Of a stretch of 64,000 nt of DNA, positions 48,466 to 59,608 are shown piece by piece (the first letter of the stretch is position 1; each line of letters starts with the position of its first letter). The translations under genes were made by a program, and so were the position numbers. Below the pieces are notes generated by a model. It saw nothing but the letters and a program-made list of their open reading frames with translations. It searched no databases and was not told where the DNA came from. Source of the stretch: Myxococcales bacterium (GTDB lineage: Bacteria > Myxococcota_A > Polyangia > Polyangiales > Ga0077539); NCBI GenBank assembly GCA_030652255.1, contig JAUSAZ010000076.1, positions 41,744-105,743 on the forward strand, read 5' to 3'.

Positions 48466-50874
48466 ATGCGGCTCCTCCCCCGTCTCGCCCTCACCCTCAC
48501 GCTCCCTCTCAGCCCGGCGCTCGCCGCCGCGCAGACCTTCTGCTTCGCCCCGAGCGGTGACGGCGCGCCGACGACCCACGTGACCGCCGCGCTCACCGAC
48601 CGCTTCCGCTCCCGCGCCGAGTGCCGCTACGGCGTACGCACGGTCGCCGGCACGGTGCTCCACGACGCCGCCGCGCTGCCCGACGCCGAGCGCGACCTGC
48701 CGATGTTCCTGCGCGACGCGGGCCTCCCTGCCTCGCGCACCGAGCTCGCGGCCGACCTCGAGGTCTTCGCGCTGCCGCCCCCCACCGGACGCGAGGCGCC
48801 CCCCGCGCAGACCCTCGCGCTCCGCCCCTGCCTCGCGCACCTCGGCGAGGGCACCACGGCCGTGGCCTTCGAGCGCACGCCCGCGGGCGACCTGCGCGTC
48901 ACCGGACCGCGCCTCACCACCTGCCCTGTCGAGGGCGTCGACGTGCTCGTGGTCGACGGCGCCGACGCCCCGACGCTGCTCGGCGCCACCGCCGGCGCCC
49001 ACCTCGTGGGTCTCGGCGCGGGGCAGTCCGTCGACGTGCCGCGCGCCGTCGCCGCGGCGGGCATCTACCTCCGCCGCCGCGGCGGCGACCTCGCGCTGCG
49101 CGTCGACAGCATGCGCTTCAGCGACCCGCAGACCCCCCTCCAGCGCCTCTTCGCCGACGGCGCCGGCGCCTGGTTCGACACCGACTGGCGCCGCGGCGAG
49201 CTGCGCCTCGCGCCCCGCGCCGACACCTTCGCCCGCGACCCGATGCGCTGGAGCGAGCTGGTCACCGCCGCCGCCGCGAGCGCGCTCCTCGTCACCGCGC
49301 CGCCCGACCGCGACGGCTCGGCCGCGACCTTCGCCGCCCGCGTCGACGCCGACGGCGGCGCCCTCACGGTGCCCGACGAGGCCGTGCGCGCGGTGATGCG
49401 CCGCCGCTACGGCGCCCCGGGCGGCGCGATGGCCCCGGACCGCCACGACTGGTCCGCCGTGCTCGGCGCGCTTCGGCTCTGCCACGCGACCCGGTACACC
49501 CCGGCGCCCACCCGCAACGCCCGCGCGACGCCCGCCGAGCTCGGCGCGCTGCGCTGCGTGGCCCTCGCCCAGGTCGCGCCGCTTACCGTGACGGGTATTC
49601 CCGACGCCTTCACCCTGGAGCGCCACCTCGACGTGTTCACCCGCGGGGGCGGGCGCGTCGGCGTGACCCAGGCCAGCGCCGCCGAGGCCGAGCGGGTGCC
49701 CCTCGACGCCGACGCCCCGGCCCTGCTCGCCACGGTGGGCGACCGGGTGCTCGCGCCCGACGCGCTCCCGCCCGGCTCGCGGATGGTGCTGTGCCCCACC
49801 TCGCCCGACCAGGGTCCGCGCGACGGCGTCGCCCTCGACGCCCGCGGGGCCTTCGCCTTCGACGACCGCGCCGCGGGCCTCTGGCAGGTCGTCATGCGCC
49901 CCGCCGACGACCTCCGCTGCGCTCCGCAAGACCTCAGCCTCGCCCGCATCGCCGTGCTCCGCCCGCGCGACGCGTGGCTCCCGGTCGGGCTCCTCGACCG
50001 CGGCGCCATGTCCCTCGCCGACCCGTGGGGCTCGGTCCCCGGCGCGGGCGACGACACCTTCGCCTTCACCGCGCGCGACGGCGTGCCCGAGTGGCGCCTC
50101 GCCGCGACGCCCGACGTCACCGCCGCCATCAACGCCTTCAGCGCCTTCAGCACCGACGCCGAGCACGCCGCCGACGACAGCCCGCGCCTCAACCGCGCAA
50201 TCCCCACCCGCCTTCGCGTCGAGCCCGAGCTCCACGCCCCCGGCCGCAGCGCCCTCGTGGTGCTCCTCGCCGACGGCGACGCCTGCCCCCGCTCGCCCGA
50301 CGACCTCATCCGCAACCTCCGCGCGCTGCCCGCCGAGGGGAGCTTCCACGCCTTCCTCGCCACCGAGCGCCCCGCCGGCGCCCCTGGCAACCGCTTCACC
50401 TGCCTCGCCCGCGCGCGGCTGCGCTCCACCCCGGCGCTGATCCAGCGCAGCGCCGACGCCGGGCCCTTCTACTTCCGCTGGGGCCTGCCCGGCAGCGTCG
50501 AGCTCCGCGCCCAGTACGAGCTCAACTCCGACTGCAACCGCGGCGATTGCGTCTCCGTCGGCGTCGCCGCTCCGCTCATCTACGCCCGCGTCTCGCCCCG
50601 CGCCCGCTTCCTCTCGTGGCTCACCCTCGACGTGTCCATCCCCGTGATGGTGCTCGCCTCGCCGGGCAACGGCCGCGCCCTGCACACCGGCACCGGCCTC
50701 GACCTCACCCTCTCCGGCGGGCCCTTCGCCTTACCCAGGATGGTAAGCTTCGGGGTGCTCATCCAGCCCACGGCGCTGGGCGTCGCGCCGGTCTCGTCCG
50801 ACAGCGCGGTCAACATCGCGCTGCACCTCGGGGTCAACCTCAACTCCTTCTTCGAATACCTCCGGGGGCTCTGA
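48466..50874 (+). CDS. Large exported envelope protein, function unknown
   Basis: An 802-residue protein with a signal peptide (residues 1-22, ending AAAQ). The mature part is beta-rich with scattered cysteine pairs and no recognised domain through about residue 640. The last 140 residues (FYFRWGLPGSVELRAQYEL onward) alternate like outer-membrane strands. It is followed by the OmpA-like lipoprotein gene after 3 bp and preceded by the di-haem lipoprotein gene, so the three are probably one envelope unit. No activity is proposed. Confidence 0.6.
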   Translation: MRLLPRLALTLTLPLSPALAAAQTFCFAPSGDGAPTTHVTAALTDRFRSRAECRYGVRTVAGTVLHDAAALPDAERDLPMFLRDAGLPASRTELAADLEVFALPPPTGREAPPAQTLALRPCLAHLGEGTTAVAFERTPAGDLRVTGPRLTTCPVEGVDVLVVDGADAPTLLGATAGAHLVGLGAGQSVDVPRAVAAAGIYLRRRGGDLALRVDSMRFSDPQTPLQRLFADGAGAWFDTDWRRGELRLAPRADTFARDPMRWSELVTAAAASALLVTAPPDRDGSAATFAARVDADGGALTVPDEAVRAVMRRRYGAPGGAMAPDRHDWSAVLGALRLCHATRYTPAPTRNARATPAELGALRCVALAQVAPLTVTGIPDAFTLERHLDVFTRGGGRVGVTQASAAEAERVPLDADAPALLATVGDRVLAPDALPPGSRMVLCPTSPDQGPRDGVALDARGAFAFDDRAAGLWQVVMRPADDLRCAPQDLSLARIAVLRPRDAWLPVGLLDRGAMSLADPWGSVPGAGDDTFAFTARDGVPEWRLAATPDVTAAINAFSAFSTDAEHAADDSPRLNRAIPTRLRVEPELHAPGRSALVVLLADGDACPRSPDDLIRNLRALPAEGSFHAFLATERPAGAPGNRFTCLARARLRSTPALIQRSADAGPFYFRWGLPGSVELRAQYELNSDCNRGDCVSVGVAAPLIYARVSPRARFLSWLTLDVSIPVMVLASPGNGRALHTGTGLDLTLSGGPFALPRMVSFGVLIQPTALGVAPVSSDSAVNIALHLGVNLNSFFEYLRGL
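49584..49597. repeat. Bipartite palindrome TACC-N6-GGTA, copy 3
   Basis: Exact match encoding Leu-Thr-Val-Thr-Gly-Ile as CTT ACC GTG ACG GGT ATT. CTT, GGT and ATT are unusual in this gene. Confidence 0.6.
50732..50745. repeat. Bipartite palindrome TACC-N6-GGTA, copy 4 (12-bp perfect arms)
   Basis: The arms extend to CTTACC and GGTAAG, the most symmetrical copy. It is coded TTA CCC AGG ATG GTA AGC; TTA, AGG and GTA are among the least expected codons in such GC-rich DNA. Confidence 0.65.
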
Positions 50875-50877
50875 CCG

Positions 50878-51999
50878 ATGCGCCGCCCCGCCGCCCTCGC
50901 CGCCTCCCTCCTCCTCGGCTGCGCGCCGCCTGCGTTCTCCCGCGCGCCCGATCCGCCCGCCTATCCCCCGCGCAGCGCAGCGCGGGCGTCCGTCGACCCC
51001 GCCGCCGACCGCGGGCGCATCGACCAGGGCCAGCGCGCGCTCCACCAGCGCGTGCCCGCCGCGGTCGCGATGCTCCGCGACTCCATCGAGCGCATCGTGT
51101 CGCAGCTTGGCGAGCGATGCGTGCCCCGCAACCCCGACGGCGACGGGCTGCACTGGCAGGTCTCCTGCGCCACCGAGACCCTCTTCGGCCTCGGTGCCTT
51201 CGAGCCGCGCACCGACGCCGTGCTCGAGCGCTGGCGCCTCGTGGGACAGACGCTCTCGCAGCTCCAGCTGAGCGCCAGCACCGACGCTCGCTCGCTGCGC
51301 GTGGCCATCTCGGGCTTCGCCGACCACGTGCAGTTCGCGAGCGACCACCCCTGCCCCGAGCTCGCCACCTTCTGGAACGCCACCCTCCCCCCGGCCACCG
51401 ACCACGCCGGGCGCAACGCCGCGCTCAGCTTCTGCCGCGCCGCGCGCATGGCCCGGGAGATCGCCTGCGCCACGCTCCCGGCGGGACGTTGCACCCCCGC
51501 CGCCCTCGCGGCGCGCCCCGCCCTGGCCTTCGCGGTCTTCGGCGGCAGCACCTCGGCGCTCGACCGCGCCCCGGAGCGCTTCACCACCCCCGTCGCCCTT
51601 ACCGGATCGGGTATCACCCGCTGCGCCTGCCAGCGCTTCGCCGCGGACGCCTACGGCCCGCCGGTCGCGCCCGGGGTGACCTTCGCCGCGTGCCCCGTCG
51701 AGCCCGAGCGCCTCTTCGAGTGCGAGGACGCCCGCCGGGTCGAGCTCGACGTGTGGCTCGACGTCGACCCGCGGCTGCCGAGCAACACCTGCCGCGCGCA
51801 GGCGAGCGACCCCAACGCGCTCGCCCTCGTCTGCTACCAGGACGCCTGGCAGGCCCTCTCGCACCAGAGCGCGCTCCCGCGGCCGCGCACCGCCGTGGTC
51901 ACCGACGCCTGCGCCACGCCCAACCCCCTCGGGTGGATCGTGGGGCGCGCCCGCAGCGCCGACCGCCCCTGCGCGGCGGAGGTCAGCATCGCGCGCTAG
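50878..51999 (+). CDS. Lipoprotein with OmpA-like C-terminal domain
   Basis: A 373-residue lipoprotein (lipobox LLLGC at about residue 15). Residues about 95-230 follow an OmpA-like pattern: LFGLGAFEPRTDAVLERWRLVG, then DARSLRVAISGFADH (canonical I.GhaD) and NAALSFCRAARMAREI (canonical N..LS..RA..V). This domain type binds peptidoglycan. The C-terminal third is Cys-rich and not recognised. The gene follows the previous one by 3 bp. The OmpA match is from pattern reading only and would need a profile search. Confidence 0.6.
   Translation: MRRPAALAASLLLGCAPPAFSRAPDPPAYPPRSAARASVDPAADRGRIDQGQRALHQRVPAAVAMLRDSIERIVSQLGERCVPRNPDGDGLHWQVSCATETLFGLGAFEPRTDAVLERWRLVGQTLSQLQLSASTDARSLRVAISGFADHVQFASDHPCPELATFWNATLPPATDHAGRNAALSFCRAARMAREIACATLPAGRCTPAALAARPALAFAVFGGSTSALDRAPERFTTPVALTGSGITRCACQRFAADAYGPPVAPGVTFAACPVEPERLFECEDARRVELDVWLDVDPRLPSNTCRAQASDPNALALVCYQDAWQALSHQSALPRPRTAVVTDACATPNPLGWIVGRARSADRPCAAEVSIAR
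51600..51613. repeat. Bipartite palindrome TACC-N6-GGTA, copy 5
   Basis: Exact match encoding Leu-Thr-Gly-Ser-Gly-Ile as CTT ACC GGA TCG GGT ATC within the OmpA-like lipoprotein gene. Confidence 0.6.
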
Positions 52000-52053
52000 C
52001 GGCCGCTGGTCGGCGAGTGAGATGTGGGGGGGATCGTAGGGGGAGCGGAGGCC

Positions 52054-52078
52054 CCGCGCGCCGGTGGACGACGCGCGG
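52054..52078. terminator. GC-rich hairpin between convergent genes
   Basis: CCGCGCG (52054-52060) and CGCGCGG (52072-52078) form a 7-bp stem with an 11-base loop between the OmpA-like gene and the thiolase gene. There is no T-run on either side, so termination activity is uncertain. Confidence 0.3.
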
Positions 52079-52084
52079 ACCCGC

Positions 52085-53251
52085 TCAGTGGATGGCTTCG
52101 AAGAGACCGGCCGCGCCCATGCCGCCGCCGATGCACATCGTGACGATGCCGTAGCGGCCGCCGCGGCGGCGCAGCTCGTGGAGCAGCGTGGCCGTGAGCT
52201 TCGCCCCGGTGCACCCGAGCGGGTGACCCAGCGCGATGGCGCCGCCGTTCACGTTGAGCTTCTCGTCCGAGATGCCGAGCTCGCGCTTGCAGTACAGCGA
52301 CTGCGACGCGAAGGCCTCGTTCATCTCGATGAGGTCGATCTGGTCGAGGGTGAGCCCGGTGCGCGCGAGCAGCTTGCGCACCGCGGGCACCGGGCCGATG
52401 CCCATGATGTCCGGCGCCACGCCCGCCACCTGGAAGCCGCGGAAGTACGCCAGGGGCTTGATCCCCAACGCATCGGCGCGGGCCTTCGACATCACCACCG
52501 TCGCGGCGGCGCCGTCGGAGAGCGGCGAGCTGTTGCCCGCCGTGATGCTCCCCTTCGCGGAGAACACCGGCTTGAGCGCGCCGAGCTTCTCCGCCGTGGT
52601 GTCGGCGCGCACGAACTCGTCGCGCGCGAAGGTCACGTCGTCGCGCACGTGCCCGGCGTAGCGCACGGCCTTCACCGGCGCGATCTCGTCGTTGAAGCGC
52701 CCCGCGGCCTGGGCGGCGGCGGCCTTGCGGTGGCTCTCCGCCGCAAAGGCGTCCTGGTCTTCGCGGGAGACGTTGTAGCGCGTGGCGACGTTCTCCGCGG
52801 TGATGCCCATCGGGGTGTACGCCGTGGGGAAGTTCGCCATGACCTCGGCGCTCACGGAGATCTTGTTGCCGGTCATCGGCACCATGGTCATGGACTCGAC
52901 GCCGCCCGCGATGATGGTGTCGACGCTGCCGAACGCGACGCGCTCGGCGGCCTGCGCCACGGCCTGCAGGCCGCTGGAGCAGAAGCGGTTGATGGTCTGC
53001 GCGGACGACTCCACCGGGAGCCCTCCCAGCAGCCCGACCACCCGCGCGATGTTGAGCCCCTGCTCACCCTCCGGCATCGCGCACCCGAGCACCAGGTCGT
53101 CGATCTCCTTCGGGTCGAGCTGCGGAACCTTCGACAGCAGGTGACGAATCACCTGACCGGCCAGGTCGTCGGGGCGGGTCAATGCGAGCGCGCCCTTGTG
53201 CGCCCGTCCAACGGCGCTGCGCACGGCAGCGGCGATCACTACGTCGGCCAT
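52085..53251 (-). CDS. fadA: Acetyl-CoA acyltransferase (thiolase)
   Basis: A 388-residue thiolase. The nucleophilic Cys is in [10 protein letters not shown] (about residue 91). The active-site His is in [15 protein letters not shown] and the second Cys in [10 protein letters not shown]. It carries out the last step of fatty-acid beta-oxidation, releasing acetyl-CoA. It follows the fadN-like gene by 16 bp on the same strand, the usual pairing of the multifunctional protein and thiolase. Confidence 0.95.
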   Translation of the reverse strand: MADVVIAAAVRSAVGRAHKGALALTRPDDLAGQVIRHLLSKVPQLDPKEIDDLVLGCAMPEGEQGLNIARVVGLLGGLPVESSAQTINRFCSSGLQAVAQAAERVAFGSVDTIIAGGVESMTMVPMTGNKISVSAEVMANFPTAYTPMGITAENVATRYNVSREDQDAFAAESHRKAAAAQAAGRFNDEIAPVKAVRYAGHVRDDVTFARDEFVRADTTAEKLGALKPVFSAKGSITAGNSSPLSDGAAATVVMSKARADALGIKPLAYFRGFQVAGVAPDIMGIGPVPAVRKLLARTGLTLDQIDLIEMNEAFASQSLYCKRELGISDEKLNVNGGAIALGHPLGCTGAKLTATLLHELRRRGGRYGIVTMCIGGGMGAAGLFEAIH

Positions 53252-53267
53252 AGGGGTTCTCGTCTCC

Positions 53268-55637
<2,370 letters not shown>

Positions 55638-55680
55638 TCACGAAACTCCTTCGTCGCTGACCGACGTCCCCTCGCGCAGA

Positions 55681-55695
55681 CCAACCGAGCGTTAG
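55681..55695. promoter_or_regulatory. Possible TetR-type operator upstream of fadN
   Basis: On the minus strand CTAAC-N5-GTTGG has one mismatch to a perfect palindrome, 44 bp before the fadN start. Fatty-acid degradation genes are often controlled by TetR-family repressors that bind such short palindromes. Evidence is weak. Confidence 0.25.
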
Positions 55696-55884
55696 GGCCT
55701 TTCGGAGCGCGGGAGTGTGGTCCCGCGCGGCCCCCGGGACAAGCGATACCCCCACACGCCTCCGCAGAAGGCCAGAGCGTCGAAGCTGCAAGAGAAATTC
55801 CTTGACAGCCGAAATCGTCAGGAAGTCCCTTGACGCAATCGCCAGATGGTGGACGTGGCGATTACCTCAGTGCTATGGCACCGA

Positions 55885-55910
55885 CGAGACCGTCGCGATC
55901 CGCGGTCTCG
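55885..55910. promoter_or_regulatory. Perfect inverted repeat in the H1-like gene leader
   Basis: CGAGACCG (55885-55892) and CGGTCTCG (55903-55910) are exact inverted 8-mers with a 10-base spacer, one helical turn apart. They start five bases after a candidate -10 (TATGGC). This fits a dimeric repressor site or a leader hairpin. Confidence 0.45.
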
Positions 55911-55947
55911 ACGACTTCTTGTGATGGGGATCGGTGTGGAGAGTTCC

Positions 55948-56730
55948 ATGGCGAAGGCAAAGGCAAGCAGCGCGAAGCGCGGAAAGCCAACGGTGAAGGC
56001 CCGTCCCGCTCCTGCGACGAAGGCCAAGCCCGCGAAGTCGGCGAAGCCGGCGCGGTCGGCGAAGCCCGCGAAGTCGGCGAAGCCGGCCCGCCCGACGAAG
56101 GCCGTGAAGGCCGCGAAGCCCGCCCGCTCGACGAAGCCCGTCAAGCCCGCGAGGCCCGCGAAGGCCGCGCCCGCGGCCGTCGTGGTGAGCGCGCCCGCGG
56201 TCGAGGAGGCCTCCTCCGGGGGCGTCTCCATCAAGAAGAAGAAGGTCAAGCGGGGCGCCCCCCCGATGCTCCCGCGGCGCCTGGCGCGCCGGCCGCTGCC
56301 CTCCCCGGGCACGCCGCCGCTGCCCCCGAAGGCCACCCAGCCGGGCTCGCTGCACGCGCCCGCCCGGTCGCCCGACGGCGCCGAGGGCCTGAAGGTGCGG
56401 CTCATGGCGGTCATCAACCTCCTGGGCAAGCTCCGCGGCCTCAAGCGCTCCATCAACAAGCAGTTCTGGGAGGCCGGCCTCGTGCTCGCCGAGCTGTCGC
56501 GGCCGGAGCTCTACCAGGCCAAGGGCTACGGCTCCTGGGAGTCCTTCGTGGAGCGCGAGATCGAGCGCGAGCTCGCCATCGGCCGCACCACCGCGGAAGA
56601 GCTCCGCCGCATCGTCCGCCTCTTCCAGCGCGACGCGGCCGAAGAGCTCGGCTTCGAGCGCCTCCGCGGCGCCCTCCGCGCGCTCTTCCCCGAGCCGGGC
56701 TCCGCCCCCGTCGGCGCGACGGTGGCCTGA
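55948..56730 (+). CDS. Histone-H1-like basic protein with C-terminal helical domain
   Basis: A 260-residue protein. Residues 1-75 are a Lys/Ala/Pro tail of repeated KPAKSAKPAR and KPVKPARPAK units, like the C-terminal tail of eukaryotic histone H1 and bacterial H1-like proteins. Residues about 155-240 form a helical domain (LGKLRGLKRSINKQFWEAG, GYGSWESFVEREIE, RRIVRLFQRDAAEELG) that I do not recognise by name. It may bind DNA or RNA and compact the nucleoid; this is inference. GGAGAG at 55938-55943 supports the ATG at 55948. The CNNM gene follows after 6 bp. Confidence 0.75.
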   Translation: MAKAKASSAKRGKPTVKARPAPATKAKPAKSAKPARSAKPAKSAKPARPTKAVKAAKPARSTKPVKPARPAKAAPAAVVVSAPAVEEASSGGVSIKKKKVKRGAPPMLPRRLARRPLPSPGTPPLPPKATQPGSLHAPARSPDGAEGLKVRLMAVINLLGKLRGLKRSINKQFWEAGLVLAELSRPELYQAKGYGSWESFVEREIERELAIGRTTAEELRRIVRLFQRDAAEELGFERLRGALRALFPEPGSAPVGATVA

Positions 56731-56736
56731 TCGCTC

Positions 56737-58050
56737 GTGCTCCCGCTGTTCGTTACCGCGCTCTTCGTATTCATCAATGGGTTCTTCGTCGCGGCCGAGT
56801 TCGCGCTCGTCAAGCTGCGCGCCACGCAGCTCGAGCGCATCTCGAAACGCACCGACCCCTCCGCCCGCGCCCTCGTCGACATCTTCCACAACCTCGAGAG
56901 CTACCTCTCCGCCACCCAGCTCGGCATCACCCTCGCCTCCCTCGGCCTCGGCTGGGTAGGCGAGCCCGCCGTCGCCCACGTCCTCGAAGCCCTCGCCCGC
57001 CGCATCGGCTTCCAGACCTCCCCCGCGGTCCACTCGGTCGCCTTCGTCATCGGCTTCTCCACGCTGACCTTCGCGCACATCATCCTCGGCGAGCAGGCCC
57101 CCAAGCTCGTCGCCATCTCCCAGGCCGAGAAGCTCTCGCTCATGGTCGCGCGACCGCTGCGGTGGTTCTACTGGGGCACCTACCCCGCCCTCATGGCCAT
57201 CAACCTCGGCGCCCGGGTGCTGCTCCAGCTCACCGGCCACGGCGGGCTCAAGGACACCGAAGGCTCCCTCTCCGAGGAGGAGGTGCTCGGGATGATGACC
57301 CAGGCCTACGCCAAGGGTCGCCTCTCGCAGCAGAAGCGCCAGCTCCTCGAGCGCATGGTGCGCTTCACCGAGGGCACCGCCCGCTCGGTGATGGTCCCCC
57401 GGCTCGACGTCACCTTCATCGACGCGGACATGGGCGTGCCCGCCGCCATCGCCCGGATGCGCGCCTCGGGCTTCACCCGCTACCCCCTCGTGGAGGGCGG
57501 CGACCTCGACAAGGTCGCCGGGTACGTGCACTTCAAGGACGTCATCCACGAGGCGAACACGCCCGCCACGCTGCGCTCGATGATGCGCGAGCTGCTGGTG
57601 GTCCCGGAGAGCAAGGGGCTCTTCGAGCTGATGCGCGAGATGCAGCGCACGCAGCGCCCGATGGCCCTCGTCGTCGACGAGTACGGCGGCACCAGCGGCG
57701 TGGTCACCCTCGAAGACGTGCTCGAGGAGATCGTCGGGGAGATCCGCGACGAGCACGACAAGGAGCACGAGTCGCCCACCGTCGAGGTGCGCGGCGACGG
57801 CATCGTGGTGGCCGCCGGGCGGGTCACCCTCAACGACCTCGAGGCCAAGGGCGTCGACCTGGGCGAGCTCGACGCCGAGACCCTCGCGGGCGCCGTGGTC
57901 GAGCGCCTCGGCCGGCTGGCCCGCGCGGGCGACACCGTGCGCTTCGGCGAATGGGAGGCGAAGGTCGAGCAGGTGCGCCGCCGCCGGGTGGAGCGCGTGG
58001 TGCTCAAGTCGAAGCGCAGCTCCAACCGGCCCAACCACAACGGCGACTGA
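56737..58050 (+). CDS. CNNM-domain/CBS-domain membrane protein (HlyC/CorC family)
   Basis: A 437-residue protein. The N-terminal CNNM domain has about four membrane helices (FINGFFVAAEFALVKLR, QLGITLASLGLGWVGEPA, HIILGEQAPK). Two CBS modules follow (MVPRLDVTFID at about 222; QRPMALVVDEYGGTSGVVTLED at about 305, only part cited), then a CorC-HlyC domain (VAAGRVTLNDLEAKG). The family takes part in magnesium or cobalt efflux and resistance. The start is a GTG at 56737. The stop is one base from that of the convergent gene. Confidence 0.92.
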   Translation: MLPLFVTALFVFINGFFVAAEFALVKLRATQLERISKRTDPSARALVDIFHNLESYLSATQLGITLASLGLGWVGEPAVAHVLEALARRIGFQTSPAVHSVAFVIGFSTLTFAHIILGEQAPKLVAISQAEKLSLMVARPLRWFYWGTYPALMAINLGARVLLQLTGHGGLKDTEGSLSEEEVLGMMTQAYAKGRLSQQKRQLLERMVRFTEGTARSVMVPRLDVTFIDADMGVPAAIARMRASGFTRYPLVEGGDLDKVAGYVHFKDVIHEANTPATLRSMMRELLVVPESKGLFELMREMQRTQRPMALVVDEYGGTSGVVTLEDVLEEIVGEIRDEHDKEHESPTVEVRGDGIVVAAGRVTLNDLEAKGVDLGELDAETLAGAVVERLGRLARAGDTVRFGEWEAKVEQVRRRRVERVVLKSKRSSNRPNHNGD

Positions 58051-58051
58051 G

Positions 58052-58825
58052 CTACCGCGTGACGGCGTAGCGCAGGAGCCGGCTCGCGTCGTCGGTCACC
58101 ACCACGAGGCGCGTGGGCGACTCGAAGGCGATGCCCTCGGGCTTCTCCCCGTCGGAGAGGTCGAGCCCGAAGACCCCCAGCGGCTCCAGGCGATCGCCCG
58201 GCCCGAGGCGGGCCTGCACGATGCACTGCGAGCGGTCGGACAGCAGGAAGAGGTGACCCGTCACCGGGCACACGGTCACATCCGAGGCGTCGCCCATCCA
58301 CTCCGCGAACACGCCCTCCAGCGGCAGCAGCGCCAGCGGGGCGAGCGAGGGGAGCGCGAAGATCCCGACGGCCATGGGCTCGTCCTCGTGCACCAGCACC
58401 AGGCGCGGCCCGTCGCCCTCCGCCGCCGGGAGGTACCCGGCGCCCTCCCACCCGCGGTTCTTGGTGTCCCCGGGGCGCTCGACGCGGCCGAGCAGCTCCG
58501 GGTCGCCGAGGGTCACCGCCGACCCGTCGCGCAGCACCGCCAGCGCGAACACCTGCCCCTTCTTCTCCGACACCGCGTACGCCGTCGCGCCGTCGTCGCT
58601 CAGGCACAGGCCCTCCAGGTCGCCGAGGCCCTTGGCGTCGCCGCGACCGCGCAGCAGCGTCGCCCCCCCGTCTGCGCCCGCCAGGAAGATCCCCTCGTCG
58701 TCGTCGACCACCAGGGCCACTCCACCGCCCAGCGGCGCGATCGCGCTCGCGCTCTTCACCCCGAGGGTGCCGTGCTCCAGCAGCTTCAGGCCCGCGGCGG
58801 GCGCTTCGTCTCCCCGGCGCGCCAT
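58052..58825 (-). CDS. Beta-propeller protein (SdiA-regulated/phytase-like esterase type)
   Basis: A 257-residue protein with no signal peptide. It has repeated beta-blade patterns (GGGVALVVDDDEGIFLAG, LEGLCLSDDGATAYAVSEKKGQ, DVTVCPVTGHLFLLSD, PEGIAFESPTRLVVVTD). The wording LEGLCLSDDG and KPEGIAFE resembles SdiA-regulated and esterase-like phytase propellers. The reaction is unknown. It begins two bases after the stop of the helical-protein gene and is probably translated with it. The ATG at 58825 was chosen for that reason. Confidence 0.7.
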   Translation of the reverse strand: MARRGDEAPAAGLKLLEHGTLGVKSASAIAPLGGGVALVVDDDEGIFLAGADGGATLLRGRGDAKGLGDLEGLCLSDDGATAYAVSEKKGQVFALAVLRDGSAVTLGDPELLGRVERPGDTKNRGWEGAGYLPAAEGDGPRLVLVHEDEPMAVGIFALPSLAPLALLPLEGVFAEWMGDASDVTVCPVTGHLFLLSDRSQCIVQARLGPGDRLEPLGVFGLDLSDGEKPEGIAFESPTRLVVVTDDASRLLRYAVTR

Positions 58826-58827
58826 CG

Positions 58828-59508
58828 TCAGCCCACCGGCCCCGCGGCCTTCGCCGGCTTCTTCTTCTTCGGCGCCTCGGCGCTGCGCTCGAACAGCGCC
58901 GCGAAGAGCCCCGTCGCCCCGTCGTCCTCCGCCACCCGCGCCGAGCGCTTCAGGTACGCCAGGGTCGTCTCCCACGGCTGGCTCAGCGCGTCGCGCGCCG
59001 CCAGCGACTCCTGGTAGAGCTTCTCCCGCGGAACCACCGACGCGATGGCCTTCAGCACCGCCGCCGCCGCCTCGCCCGCCGCCTTCGTCGCCCGTCGGAG
59101 CGCCGGGGTCGTCGCGCCGCGCTTCGTGATCGCCGCCACCACCCGCTGAAGCTCCTTCGCCTCCTTCGCCGTCGCGAGGGCCTTGAGGTCGCTCGACGTG
59201 TAGCTCGACAGCCCCTTCAGGGGCGACAGCCGCGGCGCGCCCGCGGTCACCAGCGCCAGCACCAGCGCGTCGATGGCCGCGTCCTGCGCCACGTCCGCCG
59301 CCGCCACCGCCGCGTGCGCCGCGTCGCGCACGGCCTCCGCCGCCGTCACCTTGTCGCCCGCCCGCACGAAGGCCTCGTGCGCCTTCGCGAAGGCCGACAG
59401 CCGGGCCTTCACGGGCTTCACGTCGACCACCTTCGCCGCGGCGAGCACCTTCTGCCCGATCTCTCGGCGCGCCCCGGGGCTGCTCACCTGCGTCCTCAAC
59501 GTCGCCAT
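58828..59508 (-). CDS. Alanine-rich helical protein, function unknown
   Basis: A 226-residue protein, mostly Ala/Lys/Glu/Leu helices (EIGQKVLAAAKVVDVKPVKARL, KVTAAEAVRDAAHAAVAAADV; only parts cited). The Lys/Pro-rich C-terminus is KKKKPAKAAGPVG. It looks like a coiled-coil or helical bundle that may bind nucleic acid or DNA-associated proteins, but no family was recognised. A tandem 43-bp repeat lies about 100 bp upstream on its own strand. It is followed by the beta-propeller gene. Confidence 0.65.
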   Translation of the reverse strand: MATLRTQVSSPGARREIGQKVLAAAKVVDVKPVKARLSAFAKAHEAFVRAGDKVTAAEAVRDAAHAAVAAADVAQDAAIDALVLALVTAGAPRLSPLKGLSSYTSSDLKALATAKEAKELQRVVAAITKRGATTPALRRATKAAGEAAAAVLKAIASVVPREKLYQESLAARDALSQPWETTLAYLKRSARVAEDDGATGLFAALFERSAEAPKKKKPAKAAGPVG

Positions 59509-59608
59509 GTGCGTTCGTCCTCCCGGCGGCGCGACCGGCACCACCTCCCCCGGAGGCTCGCACGACGACGCGCGCACGATCGCCCGAAAACGGAGGTGCT
59601 GATCCAGC

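Larger units (their letters stand above)
55638..55947. other. Divergent intergenic region between fadN and the H1-like gene
   Basis: 310 bp without a credible gene. It contains an imperfect palindrome at 55681-55695 near fadN, TTGACA at 55802-55807 and TTGACG at 55830-55835 without matching -10 boxes, TATGGC at 55874-55879 as a possible -10 for the H1-like gene, and a perfect 8+8-bp inverted repeat at 55885-55910. Confidence 0.55.

Noticed and set aside
56746..56776. TTACC followed by CGTAT near the start of the CNNM gene as another palindrome copy
   Set aside because: The spacing is eight bases and one arm is mismatched, so it was not counted with the TACC-N6-GGTA set.
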